Below, piece by piece: positions 26,695 to 36,083 of a stretch of DNA of 64,000 nucleotides; position 1 is the first letter of the stretch; every line of letters begins with the position of its first letter. Under the pieces are notes generated by a model, which saw only the letters and a list, made by a program, of their open reading frames with translations, made no database searches and had not been told where the DNA came from. The DNA is from Myxococcales bacterium (GTDB taxonomy: Bacteria > Myxococcota_A > Polyangia > Polyangiales > Polyangiaceae), in assembly GCA_016712525.1 (NCBI GenBank), contig JADJQX010000001.1, positions 1,364,001 through 1,428,000 on the forward strand, read 5' to 3'. A program made the position numbers and the translations under genes.

Positions 26695-26904
26695 CCGGAG
26701 AGAAGGGCGCAGGGGCCCGCTTCCCCTACACCCCAGGCGGCTGGCGGGTGCCCACCAAGGGCACGCACACGCCAACCCCGTTGCCACATCGAGCCGCCAC
26801 CGGTGCCCACGACACGGGCTTTTTCACGAATCGCTCGAGGCACGGAACCTGCTTGAGATGGCGCCGTGCGCCCCCCTCCTCCACACGCCGAAGCGTGGCC
26901 TCCG

Positions 26905-28863
26905 ATGACCCTCGTGCGACGCCTCGGGGCCGCGCTCGTGGGCGCGTTGCTCGTGGCGATGGTGCCCTCGTGCCAGTCGCTCCCGGCCGCGCGATTCTGC
27001 GTGTACGACGGCAAGACCTACGCGATCGGCGCTACCTACCGGGACGCACAAGACTGCAACACGTGCACGTGCCGGGACGTCTACGGGGGCCCTATAACGA
27101 CCTGCCAGACCAGCTATTGCGAGCCGGCGCCGCCCTCGAGGGACAAGGTCGACCTCCTCTTCGTCGTCGACAACTCCGCGCTCATGGCAGACAAACAAGC
27201 CTTCCTCGCCGACGCGGCGAGCCGGCTCGTGCTCGACCTCGCGAGCCCCGAGTGTGTCGACGCGTCGGGGGCGCCCACGGGCGAGCGCGCCCAGGCCGCA
27301 CGTCCAGCAGGACAAGAATGCCAACGAGGGACACCTCGTCATCCCCCGGTCGTCGACCTGCACATCGGTGTGGTCTCTTCGTCCCTCGGAGGGTACGGAA
27401 GTGACCAATGCCGAGCCACCGAGACGGACCCGCTCGACCCGACGCTGAACGCGCACAAGGACGACGCCGCGCATCTCCTGAACCGCGCCGGGCCGAAGCA
27501 GACGCCGCTCCTGAACGCGGGGCCGTCGAACGTCCTCGCCTGGTCTCCGCCGGCCACGAAGAACGAGACGACGCGGCCCTCCCTCGGCACGACGCCGTAC
27601 GAAGACCTCACCGCGCTCGCGCGTGATACGGCGAGCCTCGTCGAAGGCGTCGGCCACGCGGGTTGCCGGTTCTCGTCGCCCCTCGAGGCGGCGTACCGGT
27701 TCCTCGTCGCGCCCGACCCCGACGATCACATGGCTCCTACGCCGAAGCTGGACACGACCCTCTTGGCCCAACGCGCGACGTTCCTCCGCCCCGACTCCGC
27801 CCTGGCCGTGGTGCTCGTGACCGATCAAGACGACGTCTCCCTCGACCCAGACTCGCTCGGCGGGCAGGGCGCATCCTATTTCGAGAGCACATTTCCCCTC
27901 TCGGCCAACGTACCAGGAGCCCAACGCGATCCGTCCCGTGGGGGCTCGACTGCCCCGCGCGGCACCACCATCTGCCGAGGCGCGCCCGGCTCGGTGGATT
28001 GCCGACCGTGCCGCTCTCGAGGAGAGCCGAAGGTCACCGCCGACCCCGCGTGCCCGGAAAATGAGGGATTTCATCGAAAGGACGAGGACGATCTCGCGGT
28101 CCGCTTCCACCATGTCAAAGAGCGCTTCGGTGTCGACCCGCGCTTCCCGATACGGCGCTACGTCGACGGCTTCGCTCGGCCCCGCGTGCCGAGCTCGCGC
28201 ACGCAACACGACGCGAGGGGCGGCTACGTCGGCGGTGATTCGTGCCAAAACCCGCTCTTCGCGGAGAAGCTCCCGCTCACCGCGAACGGGCTCGACGACC
28301 CGACGCTCTGCAATCTCGCGCGTGGGCCCCGTCGCAAGCACGACATCTTCGTCGTCGTCCTCGGGGGTATACCGGACGATCTCGTGGGCGAAGGTCGACC
28401 GACGGCCGAACAGTGGATGACCATCGTCGAAGGCCCGACCCGGCTCGACGCTCCCGGCCTCGACGTGCGGATGTTCCCGTTCGTGGCCCCCCGACACGGT
28501 CGCCCCGCATCGACATCCCCTGCCGATCGCGAATTCGACACGAAGAAGCTCGAGCTCCAATACGCGTGCACCTTTCCCCTCTCGGCCCCGCAGGCCTGCA
28601 CGGGAAACGACCCTTCGTGCCCGTGCGATGGGCTCACCGACATCCCGATCTGCAAGGTGGCGGAGCGCACCCACGGGAAGGCCGTCCCTTCGCAGCGGCC
28701 CCTCGAGCTCGCGTCGGCCCTCTATGGGCAAGCGCTCATCGGCTCGGTGTGCCCCGTGTCCACCACGCTGCCTCGCGAAGGGGAGCCCGAAGAGCCCTAC
28801 GGCTACCGAAAGACCATGAAGAGGCTCGACGCCGCGCTCGGTCCCCGCTTGAAGAGCCCCTGA
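26905..28863 (+). CDS. lipoprotein with VWC-like Cys module and VWA-like domain
   Basis: 652 residues from the ATG at 26905, chosen for the lipoprotein signal directly after it (lipobox VPSC, Cys 23). An upstream in-frame ATG at 26866 gives an unlikely Pro-rich lead. Cys 32, 51, 54, 56, 67 and 72 form a VWC-like pattern (CVYDGKTYAIGATY...CNTCTC...C). The following KVDLLFVVDNSALMADKQ begins a VWA-type domain with an incomplete MIDAS (D-x-S, no following S). Further Cys-rich stretches and DIFVVVLGGIPDD follow. Such VWA lipoproteins are widespread in Polyangia. The function is unknown. Confidence 0.85.
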   Translation: MTLVRRLGAALVGALLVAMVPSCQSLPAARFCVYDGKTYAIGATYRDAQDCNTCTCRDVYGGPITTCQTSYCEPAPPSRDKVDLLFVVDNSALMADKQAFLADAASRLVLDLASPECVDASGAPTGERAQAARPAGQECQRGTPRHPPVVDLHIGVVSSSLGGYGSDQCRATETDPLDPTLNAHKDDAAHLLNRAGPKQTPLLNAGPSNVLAWSPPATKNETTRPSLGTTPYEDLTALARDTASLVEGVGHAGCRFSSPLEAAYRFLVAPDPDDHMAPTPKLDTTLLAQRATFLRPDSALAVVLVTDQDDVSLDPDSLGGQGASYFESTFPLSANVPGAQRDPSRGGSTAPRGTTICRGAPGSVDCRPCRSRGEPKVTADPACPENEGFHRKDEDDLAVRFHHVKERFGVDPRFPIRRYVDGFARPRVPSSRTQHDARGGYVGGDSCQNPLFAEKLPLTANGLDDPTLCNLARGPRRKHDIFVVVLGGIPDDLVGEGRPTAEQWMTIVEGPTRLDAPGLDVRMFPFVAPRHGRPASTSPADREFDTKKLELQYACTFPLSAPQACTGNDPSCPCDGLTDIPICKVAERTHGKAVPSQRPLELASALYGQALIGSVCPVSTTLPREGEPEEPYGYRKTMKRLDAALGPRLKSP

Positions 28864-28908
28864 TCCTGCGCGCTTCGCCGCGTCCGCGCCCTCGCCGCCC
28901 CTCCGCGG

Positions 28909-28962
28909 CAAACCCTACCCGAGCGGCGTCGTCGGGCTTCACTACGTCCGCGCGCGCTGACC
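28909..28962. repeat. 54-bp duplicate of the 3' end of the reductase gene
   Basis: These 54 bp match 26643-26696 with a single mismatch (A for G at 28912). In the reductase they encode the C-terminal KPYPSGVVGLHYVRAR and stop. Here they stand alone in the 191-bp gap between two lipoprotein-type genes, so this is a gene fragment and not a functional copy. Confidence 0.85.
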
Positions 28963-29054
28963 ACGAGGGGCTCGCGAGAAAAAAGAACCGGGCGTGACGA
29001 TTTCCACGCAACGAACCCCGGCCGATTGCCGAACGAGCGGGACCAGGAGGTTCC

Positions 29055-31010
29055 ATGTCCCGCTCTCGAACGCGTTTTTCCTCACCCGCTCTCCTTCTTC
29101 TGCTCCTCGCGGGGGCGTCCGCCGTCGTCGCTTGCGGCGGAAACGACGGCCCGGCGCCGCTCCCCCTCGCGAACGATCTCGGCGCGCGGCTCGAGGCCGA
29201 CACCGGCGTCGCGTGGGCCCTCCTCGCCGAGCCCGGCGCGCCTAGCCCCCGCCTGCTCGGCCCGACGACCCCCGTCGCCCTCCCCGGCGCCACCCACGAA
29301 GAGCAGGCCCGCGGCTTCTTCGCCCGCTACGGCGAGGCGCTGGGCACCCACGGCGCGCCCGCGTTCGTGCCGCTGACCGACAGCGACGAGCCCGATGGCG
29401 CCCACGAGACCGCCTTCACCGAGGTCGTCCCCGGGACCACGATCCCCGTGTTCGACGCCATCTCGTCCGTGCGCTTCGGCCAAGACGGGAAGGTCCTCTA
29501 CGTGCAATCCGCGCTCGCGCACGACCTCTCCGCGCTCCCGCGTTCGCCCAAGCTCACCGAGCCCGACGCCGCCCGAAAAGCCGCCGAGCACGTCCTCGCC
29601 TCGTGCGGCGAGAGCCCCACCGTCACGCCGAAGATCTCCCTGGGCGCCCTGCCCGGAGACGCCCCGCACCTCGCCTACCGCGTCGAGCTCGAGGAGGCCG
29701 TGGGCACCTGCTCGGGCCCCACGGTCTACGTCGACGCCACGGGCGGAGCCGTGCTCGAGATGCGCCAGCAGGCGGCGAACCTCCGGGATCGGAGCCATGG
29801 CGCCCGCTACTACTATTGGCGCGACCCGAGCGACGTCAAAGAGCTCGACGTCTCGCAGAACGCCGACTTCTCGTACGACCTCAGATCCACTTCGACGCCT
29901 ACGGTGTCGACCTTCGCGCTCGACGCACGCGGTGCGATGCAGCCCATTCGCGTGTCCCAACTCGGCACGTGGGACTCGTTCGACAAGGGCGTCTCGGTCG
30001 ATGCGGCCTACCATGCGCAGAAGGGGCTCGAGTACTTCCGCGTCGTCCACGGAAGAAATGGCCTCGACGGGCGTGGGAGCCCCGTCGTCGTCGTGACCCA
30101 CGACACCGCCCTCGGGGACAATGCCGCCTACCGGCCGTGGTCGAAGGAGATCCACTTCGGGGACGGAACGGTCGGCGGCGCGTACTACCCATGGACGCTC
30201 TCGTTCGACGTCGTTGTGCACGAGCTCGCGCACGGCGTGATCGCGGCGACGTCCGGCCTCGTCTACGCTGCGGAGTCGGGCGCCCTCAACGAATCGTTCG
30301 CGGACGTGATGGGCGTCTCGGCCGCCCACTGGTTGCCGGAGCTCCGAGAAAAGGCCGACATGCGTGTCGGGCGCCTGATTCACAAGAATGGGCAGGGTAT
30401 CCGCGACCTCGCGGCACCACGGATCTTCCAGCAGCCCGACTACATGGCGGGCCCGATACCCTGCAAGGGGCCCGCCGACATGGCGAACGACAACTGCGGT
30501 GTGCACTACTACTCGGGAATCCCCAACAAAGCCTTTGCGCTCATGACCATCGGCGGTGGCCTCGGATATTACCAGGTGCCGAAGGCCCTCGGTTTCGAGG
30601 CGACCCGCTACATCTGGTTCCGAGCCATGACCTCGCTCCGAAACCCGCGAGCGAGCTTCCGCGAGGCCGCGATGGCCCAGACGTTCGAGGCGGGCCTGCT
30701 AGGCCGGGACTCCCTGACCAGCGTGGGGTGCGCATGGATGGCCGTCGGCGTCCTTACCCCCACCGACTTCGGCCCGTGGGGTGGCATCACATGCGGAGAT
30801 CGCTCGCGGCTCTCGGACTGCGCAAAGATCGTGAATGGGTACGCGTGCCATGAGTCGGCGCCCTACGCCGCTTACGTCTGTCGAAACGGAGCCATCGCGG
30901 GGGGCATTCTGTGCGACAAGCTCGAACAGCGCTGCATTCGTCGTGGGCCGTACGACCTCGAGGCCCGCCTGGACACGTTGGGTCAGCTTGCGTGCGAGGA
31001 CATCAAATGA
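29055..31010 (+). CDS. M4-family (thermolysin-like) zinc metalloprotease, lipid-anchored
   Basis: 651 residues with a strong ribosome-binding site (AGGAGG, 7 bp before the ATG) and a lipobox VVAC (Cys 27), so it is probably anchored rather than free. Residues about 80-230 form the FTP/PepSY propeptide (EEQARGFFARYGEALG, PVFDAISSVRF, AYRVELEE). The catalytic domain has HELAH (389-393), third zinc ligand Glu 413 (ALNESFADVMG) and the active-site loop GVHYYSGIPNKAF. All catalytic residues are present. About 90 extra C-terminal residues carry Cys pairs (CKIVNGYAC-like). It overlaps the next gene by 4 bp. Confidence 0.95.
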   Translation: MSRSRTRFSSPALLLLLLAGASAVVACGGNDGPAPLPLANDLGARLEADTGVAWALLAEPGAPSPRLLGPTTPVALPGATHEEQARGFFARYGEALGTHGAPAFVPLTDSDEPDGAHETAFTEVVPGTTIPVFDAISSVRFGQDGKVLYVQSALAHDLSALPRSPKLTEPDAARKAAEHVLASCGESPTVTPKISLGALPGDAPHLAYRVELEEAVGTCSGPTVYVDATGGAVLEMRQQAANLRDRSHGARYYYWRDPSDVKELDVSQNADFSYDLRSTSTPTVSTFALDARGAMQPIRVSQLGTWDSFDKGVSVDAAYHAQKGLEYFRVVHGRNGLDGRGSPVVVVTHDTALGDNAAYRPWSKEIHFGDGTVGGAYYPWTLSFDVVVHELAHGVIAATSGLVYAAESGALNESFADVMGVSAAHWLPELREKADMRVGRLIHKNGQGIRDLAAPRIFQQPDYMAGPIPCKGPADMANDNCGVHYYSGIPNKAFALMTIGGGLGYYQVPKALGFEATRYIWFRAMTSLRNPRASFREAAMAQTFEAGLLGRDSLTSVGCAWMAVGVLTPTDFGPWGGITCGDRSRLSDCAKIVNGYACHESAPYAAYVCRNGAIAGGILCDKLEQRCIRRGPYDLEARLDTLGQLACEDIK

Positions 31011-31870
31011 AGACACCCCTCTGTGCGCTCGTCCTCGCCCTCGTCGCGACGGCGACGGCCTGCGTCCCCCACCCGCCGGCACACGGGCCCGTGCCCGCCC
31101 CGGCCGCGGTCGAAGTCGACCCTCCGCGGCTCGTCGCGTCGCTGCGCCGTGACTTCCCCGGGGCCACAGTCGACCCGTCGACTCCCCGTCGAATCGTGCG
31201 AATCCGCCTCGGCGAAGTGGCCGCGGTCGGCGATCCCAGGAGCTTCGCGAAGGGGATCCTCGAGAGGCACCAGGCAGAGCTCGGGTACCTCGAGCTTGCC
31301 AACTACACGTCGTTCCACGATGGCCCCCTCTTGGTCGTGGAGCAGAACGCGACCGCTCCGCGGGACACCGGGTGCCGGCGCGTGCGCTTCCGGGTGGGGT
31401 TCGACGACGGGAGGGCTGTCTTCGTCGAGCGCGAATGCCGCCCCTTCGAGCACCGCCCCCCGAGCTACCGCGCGCGCCCGCTCCCCTCGACGGCCACGGG
31501 CGACGTCGAGATCCTCGCGCGAAAGGGGCCCTTTGGTGGGCACTCCGCGACCGCCTTCTCGGGAGTCATCCTCGACCGCTACGGGGACGTGTATACGGCC
31601 GTCGACAGGGGGTCGTTCGAGTCCTCGGACTACGACCTCCTCGACTACGTGCGAACGCTCCCGCCCGCCGAGGTCGAGCAATTCATGTACGACGTGGCGC
31701 TCTCTCGGTCGTCGAGCGAGGAGAGCCCGAGCGGGCCGCCTTCGCCCGACGAGCCGTCCCATGTCATCGACGGGTTCCTCGCGAAGGGACAGGCCGTGAG
31801 CCTGGCGCATCGCCGCGGTTCGGCCGCCTCCCGAGCCCGCGCCTGGGCCGAGGACAACCTCCACGAGTGA
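31007..31870 (+). CDS. lipoprotein coupled to the M4 protease, propeptide-like
   Basis: 287 residues. The ATG lies in the protease stop (ATGA), implying coupled translation. Signal peptide with lipobox TATAC (Cys 19). Residues about 60-145 (RIVRIRLGEVAAVGD, FAKGILERHQAELG, RRVRFRVGFDDGRAVFV) follow the pattern of the FTP/PepSY propeptide of the neighbour (ARGFFARYGEALG and the strands after it). I infer that it may bind or inhibit the protease at the membrane; it could also be a chaperone. It has no catalytic motif. Confidence 0.82.
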   Translation: MKTPLCALVLALVATATACVPHPPAHGPVPAPAAVEVDPPRLVASLRRDFPGATVDPSTPRRIVRIRLGEVAAVGDPRSFAKGILERHQAELGYLELANYTSFHDGPLLVVEQNATAPRDTGCRRVRFRVGFDDGRAVFVERECRPFEHRPPSYRARPLPSTATGDVEILARKGPFGGHSATAFSGVILDRYGDVYTAVDRGSFESSDYDLLDYVRTLPPAEVEQFMYDVALSRSSSEESPSGPPSPDEPSHVIDGFLAKGQAVSLAHRRGSAASRARAWAEDNLHE

Positions 31871-31951
31871 AGCCTCGCGCCCGTGGCGTCCATGTCGAGG
31901 TCGCTTCGTCCGAAGCTTCCTCGCGCGGGGAGCTCGGTGGTGCTTCGGAGG

Positions 31952-33301
31952 TCACGCCGCAGCGAGCACGTCTCGGACTCCCGCGACGAGCCACGCGGCC
32001 TCTCGGGCGTTCGGGAGCCCGGCCACGTCGCGGAGCTCGTCGCTCGGCTCGTCGCGGAGGGACGCCTCGAGCGCGGCCCACGCCTCTTCGCGTGCGCGCT
32101 CGACCTCGCGGCGCTCCTCGGCCGTGAGCCGTGGAGCGAGGAAGGCGTCGACGGCCCAGGCGAGCTCGGCGTGCCGGGCCTCGTCACGGGCGATCACCGC
32201 GAGGGTCGCGCGCACCCGCGGATCGCTCGCGCGGCGTGCTTGGAAGGCGGCCTGCGCCGCGCCGTACGTCTCGCCCACGCAGCCCTCGCGCGCGTTCTCG
32301 AGCGCCATCGCGAGCACCGAACGCGGGCTCGGGCTCTCGACGGCGACCTCGGCGCATTCCCCGCCGAACGCCTTGGCGAGCGAGCGCATCATCGTCGTGT
32401 GGCGGATCTCGTCACGAGCCGCTCGCCGCGCGGCCGCGAGGAGCTTCGGCCCCGCCCCGAGCGCCCGGAGCTCGCGCTCGAGTGTACGGAACGCAGGCAC
32501 GCTCGCTTCTTCGAGGTGCGTGCATTGCGCAAAGAATCGACCCGCCGACGTGAGGCCCGCGAACGTGTGCACCTCGCGCAGCCCCTCGGGGCGACGCCCA
32601 CACACGCCCACCGGGGGCGAGACCAAGACCTTGGATTTTTCGGTGACGACACCGCTCGCGCTCACGTCGAGGGTGTAGCCGTATTTGCTGCTGCATGGAG
32701 GGCCGTTGACCGCGCGGACCACGTAGCCACCACCCGGCGACGCGCTCGGGGTCGTCGCGTCGCACAGCGCGCCGTAGCCTTGGAGGCGCGCGACGAGGGC
32801 GGCTTCCGAGGGCGAGTCGACCGGAGCGAGGAATGGCCCGACCGCGTTCAGCTTGTGGAACGACCGAAAGGTGTCACCCTGGTTCACCACGAGCGACTCG
32901 ACCGAGCACTGCCCGAACTGCGCATTGCACGGGAAGCCGAAGCGAGTGCCGATACCCGCGTACGCCTCGAGGCAGCGCGCCTTGTCGGTCGCGTTTCCGC
33001 ACAGCGCTCCCTTCTTTGCGCGGATCTCGAGCGCTGGCGGCCCCGCGTCCGGAGCCCCGCCGCCATCCCCGAGGCTCGTCACGACCTCGTACCGGAGCTC
33101 CATGTAGTCGTACGGCTCGGAGGTGGTGAGAGCGCCGAGCAACGATGCCGCATCGCACGTGGGAGCCGAGTAGTCGCCGCCATCGGGGGCGCCACCGTCG
33201 CTGTCGGCGGTGGTCCCGTCGCTGATCGAGCAGGCCGCGACTGCCGAAGCACCAAGGAGGGTGGACACGAGCGCAGAGAAGACAGGGGCAAGGCGACGCA
33301 T
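31952..33301 (-). CDS. ferritin-like-domain lipoprotein
   Basis: 449 residues starting at the ATG whose complement ends at 33301, with a lipobox VAAC (Cys 24). The N-terminal 270 residues are a Cys-containing beta-rich region. The C-terminal part is a four-helix ferritin-like bundle. It has Glu in CTHLEEASVPAF, E-x-x-H in RDEIRHTTMM, Glu in ALENAREGCVGE and E-x-x-H in RDEARHAELAW, the di-iron ligand pattern. All ligands are present, so it may bind iron and act as an oxidase or reductase outside the cytoplasm. Similar lipoproteins occur in myxobacteria. The partner is unknown. Confidence 0.88.
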   Translation of the reverse strand: MRRLAPVFSALVSTLLGASAVAACSISDGTTADSDGGAPDGGDYSAPTCDAASLLGALTTSEPYDYMELRYEVVTSLGDGGGAPDAGPPALEIRAKKGALCGNATDKARCLEAYAGIGTRFGFPCNAQFGQCSVESLVVNQGDTFRSFHKLNAVGPFLAPVDSPSEAALVARLQGYGALCDATTPSASPGGGYVVRAVNGPPCSSKYGYTLDVSASGVVTEKSKVLVSPPVGVCGRRPEGLREVHTFAGLTSAGRFFAQCTHLEEASVPAFRTLERELRALGAGPKLLAAARRAARDEIRHTTMMRSLAKAFGGECAEVAVESPSPRSVLAMALENAREGCVGETYGAAQAAFQARRASDPRVRATLAVIARDEARHAELAWAVDAFLAPRLTAEERREVERAREEAWAALEASLRDEPSDELRDVAGLPNAREAAWLVAGVRDVLAAA

Positions 33302-33486
33302 ACGCGCGACTGTTCCATGATTCGTGCCAGGCCCGCGGGTGCGGAAATCTCGACGAACGCTCGAGGAGCGGCCCGGCCAGCTGAGCCATCGTGCGCCACG
33401 GCAGGCAGGGGTGGCACGGTGGGCTGGGGCGGCGGAACGCAGGTCACGCACGCGCGGACGGTCTCAGCGCGTTTTCCCGCCGCGCC

Positions 33487-35256
33487 TCATTCGCGGGCGC
33501 GGCGTCGCATGGCCACGATGCCCATGCCCAGCGCCACGAAGCCCACGGCGACCTCGCCGGGCGAGCCCCTCCCGGTCGCGCCTGACGAACAGCTCGAAGC
33601 CTCTCCGACCGAGCCTTCGACTCCACCTGCCACGGGGCTTCCGGTAGGCGGAGCGCCGGCGCCTCCCGGCGAAGGACCGGTGCCGGCGTCGGGTGTCGAC
33701 GCATCGTCGCTCGTGCCGCTGTCGTTTGCTCCCGCGTCCGGGGCAGGGACCACCGGTGTCTCGGAGACACGAAAGAGGGTATTCGCCATCGCAACGTGCC
33801 AGAGACCCCCGAGGCTGTACGAGCGTCCTTGCGCCGTGCTCACCCTCCGAGGTGCCAAGGCCGTGCGCGCTTCGTAGCGGCCATCCGGGCGGAAGTGCAT
33901 CGTGTGCCCGCGCGCGTCGACGGCGTCGAGGGTCGTCGCTCCGGAGGCCCAGGGTGCGATGGAGAAGGCGGGCCTCCCGTCGCTCGGGGCGACCCACACT
34001 TCGCTGTCTTTCAGGTACGCGACCGAGCCGTGGCCGATGGTGTACTTCCACCTGCCGAAGCGGGCCGACTCCGTCACGGGAGGGGCTCCGCCGCTGCGGA
34101 TGACGAGGAGCGCGAAGCTGTTCGGGGCGACGTCGTTCCCGGCGTTCGAGACGGTCACCGTCGCGTCGCCGCTCGGGTCGAAGAAGCGCGCGAGGCCGTT
34201 GTGGAGCCGCGTGAGCACGCCCGTGCGAAAACGATGAAGGCTGAAGACCTGTCCGCCCATCCACACTCCGACGATCGCGTCCCCGTTGCTCGCGACTCCG
34301 AAGCCGGAGATCACCTTGACGAGAGTCTCGTGCTCGACTCCGGTCACCACGTCGCGCGTGTGCACGACCTCGTCAAGGGTCGCGCTGGTGCCGGTGGTCC
34401 ACGCGATGGTGGGGCCCGCCGCGGCGACGCGGGTGGCGCCCGTGGGGAGCGGCGAGGTGATGGTGCCGTAGCGGTAGGTGCCTGGGAGGCGCAGGGGAAG
34501 TGCGGTATCCACGCCGGTTGCGCGGTCTCGCACGTACTCGGGCCCTGCCGCGGTTCCGGTGAGGGAGTACGTGAGCGCGCTCTCCGTCACGTCGCCCAAA
34601 CAGCCCGGTACCGTCGCGATGGGGACGAGAAACGGCGATGGGTCGACGCTCACCGAGCGGCACGAGCTCGTCTGGCCTCCGGCGGCGGTCTCGGCGTCTA
34701 CGCAAATGGACGTCGCGCCTTCGGGGACCATGACGTCGGTCGCGAGCGAATTCCCCACGACCGAGACTCCGCCACGAATACCGAGCTTGGTGCACGGAGA
34801 AGCGCCCCCCGCGCACGCTACCTCGACACGAACCGTGCCCGCGCGTGGCATGAAGGTGCACGGACCCGGAGAGGCGAAGGTGATGGTCGGAGGCTCGGGC
34901 GGGGGCGGGGGCGGGGCTGGGGCGTCGTTCACGAAGGCGCGGGACGCGGTCGCCGTGTCGCCGAACGCGTCGGTCGCCGTCACGTCGACGGTGAACGCCC
35001 CATCGGGGACGGTCGCGAGCGGGATCGTGGCGCGGTAGGTCGTCGCCGTGATTCGTGCGAGGGGGTAGGTCGCCGCGCCCACCTTGGCGGTGGCCGTGAA
35101 CGTGTAGTCGGAGGTGACGGTCACGTCCGTCGAGAGGCTCGTGCGCACCACCGCCCCCGCGGCCGGCGACGCGAACACGACCGAGATGGCCGCGGCCGCC
35201 GTCACCGAATAGCCGACGGCACCCACGACCACGGCGACCGAGGCGAGCAGCTTCAT
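33487..35256 (-). CDS. secreted protein with MYXO-CTERM-like anchor
   Basis: 589 residues with a signal peptide (MKLLASVAVVVGAVGYSVTAAAA), then Ig-like beta strands (VFASPAAGAVVRTSL, FTVDVTATDAFGDTATASRAF) and a Pro-rich linker. A beta-propeller-like middle follows (repeated strands such as GSVAYLKDSEVWVAPSDG). An Asp/Ala/Gly linker leads to the tail: CSSGATGRG, hydrophobic VAVGFVALGMGIVAM and RRRARE. This tripartite end is the MYXO-CTERM sorting signal layout, predicting processing and surface anchoring or secretion. No enzyme site is recognised. Confidence 0.88.
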   Translation of the reverse strand: MKLLASVAVVVGAVGYSVTAAAAISVVFASPAAGAVVRTSLSTDVTVTSDYTFTATAKVGAATYPLARITATTYRATIPLATVPDGAFTVDVTATDAFGDTATASRAFVNDAPAPPPPPPEPPTITFASPGPCTFMPRAGTVRVEVACAGGASPCTKLGIRGGVSVVGNSLATDVMVPEGATSICVDAETAAGGQTSSCRSVSVDPSPFLVPIATVPGCLGDVTESALTYSLTGTAAGPEYVRDRATGVDTALPLRLPGTYRYGTITSPLPTGATRVAAAGPTIAWTTGTSATLDEVVHTRDVVTGVEHETLVKVISGFGVASNGDAIVGVWMGGQVFSLHRFRTGVLTRLHNGLARFFDPSGDATVTVSNAGNDVAPNSFALLVIRSGGAPPVTESARFGRWKYTIGHGSVAYLKDSEVWVAPSDGRPAFSIAPWASGATTLDAVDARGHTMHFRPDGRYEARTALAPRRVSTAQGRSYSLGGLWHVAMANTLFRVSETPVVPAPDAGANDSGTSDDASTPDAGTGPSPGGAGAPPTGSPVAGGVEGSVGEASSCSSGATGRGSPGEVAVGFVALGMGIVAMRRRARE

Positions 35257-35333
35257 GCGAGGAGTACGCTCGTTGGCGGCCGGGGTCGCACGTGAAGGTT
35301 GCGGCCGGGGCAGGTGGTGGAGGGGGTCCGAGT

Positions 35334-35365
35334 CATTTCGAGGGGTTGGCGCGAACGTCGGCCCG
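35334..35365. repeat. dispersed intergenic repeat, partial copy C
   Basis: About 30 bp (CATTTCGAGGGGTTGGCGCG followed by AACGTCGGCCCG) matching the beginning of copies A and B with few mismatches. It lies in the 169-bp gap upstream of the MYXO-CTERM gene. No gene is seen in this gap. Confidence 0.5.
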
Positions 35366-35425
35366 CCGCTCGCCCGCCGTTTTTCGAATCCGCGGGCGCG
35401 ACGAAGCGCCTCGCCCCGCGTAACG

Positions 35426-36079
35426 TCACTCCCCGCCCGTGTCCACGTCCTCGAACGGCGTCGCAGGGCTCATCGTATCCGGCGCGAAATCCGGGAAGAG
35501 CGTGGCCATGCGCGCGAATCCCTGCTCGACCCACGTGTCGCGCGAGCGCGGGCCCGTCGTGAGCGTGAGCCAGTACGTGCAGCCTCGCGATCGGAGCAAG
35601 AGCTCGAGCCACTCCTCGTACGTGAGGCCGGTCGGCGTGAGCCGCTCCCCGCAATAGTGGTAACATACACGCGCCGGACCGTCGCCCGGCACGGGGTAGA
35701 GCACCGCGTAGGCCTCCTCCGTGAAGCGGTCGATAGGGCGAATACGGGCGAACGGGTGATTCGGGTTCTCTTCGAGTAGCCAGTCGAACCAGAGCTCGTC
35801 CTCGTGGGAGGCGTGGTCCCACACGTCGGTGACCGTGGGAATGCGAATGGCCCCGCCGGACCCACCCGCGACGGAATAGGCAATGTCCACCGAGCCGAGC
35901 TCCGTGTAGAGCTCGGTCATCCCCTTGGGCCACGCCGCCCCCGCGACCTTCTGCGCGGCCGCGAGCACGGCCGGGTCCGTCGGAGGGCCGAGCCTCGCCT
36001 CGGTGAGCGTGACCTCGGGGTGGGAAGAGAGCTCACGGACTAGGGCCTCGAAGCGGGTCTTCCAGGGCATTCGGGACAT
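35426..36079 (-). CDS. SUKH (SMI1/KNR4)-like protein
   Basis: 217 residues, cytoplasmic, no signal peptide. The region WPKGMTELYTELGSVDIAYSV, SGGAIRIPTV, and the later VCYHYCGERLTPTGLTYEEW resemble a SUKH fold (helix, then acidic strands and a conserved Gly/Asp turn). SUKH proteins are often immunity proteins of contact-dependent toxins but also have other roles. No toxin gene is adjacent. It begins 4 bp after the end of the next upstream gene, so the two form an operon. Assignment is moderate. Confidence 0.7.
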   Translation of the reverse strand: MSRMPWKTRFEALVRELSSHPEVTLTEARLGPPTDPAVLAAAQKVAGAAWPKGMTELYTELGSVDIAYSVAGGSGGAIRIPTVTDVWDHASHEDELWFDWLLEENPNHPFARIRPIDRFTEEAYAVLYPVPGDGPARVCYHYCGERLTPTGLTYEEWLELLLRSRGCTYWLTLTTGPRSRDTWVEQGFARMATLFPDFAPDTMSPATPFEDVDTGGE

Positions 36080-36083
36080 GATG

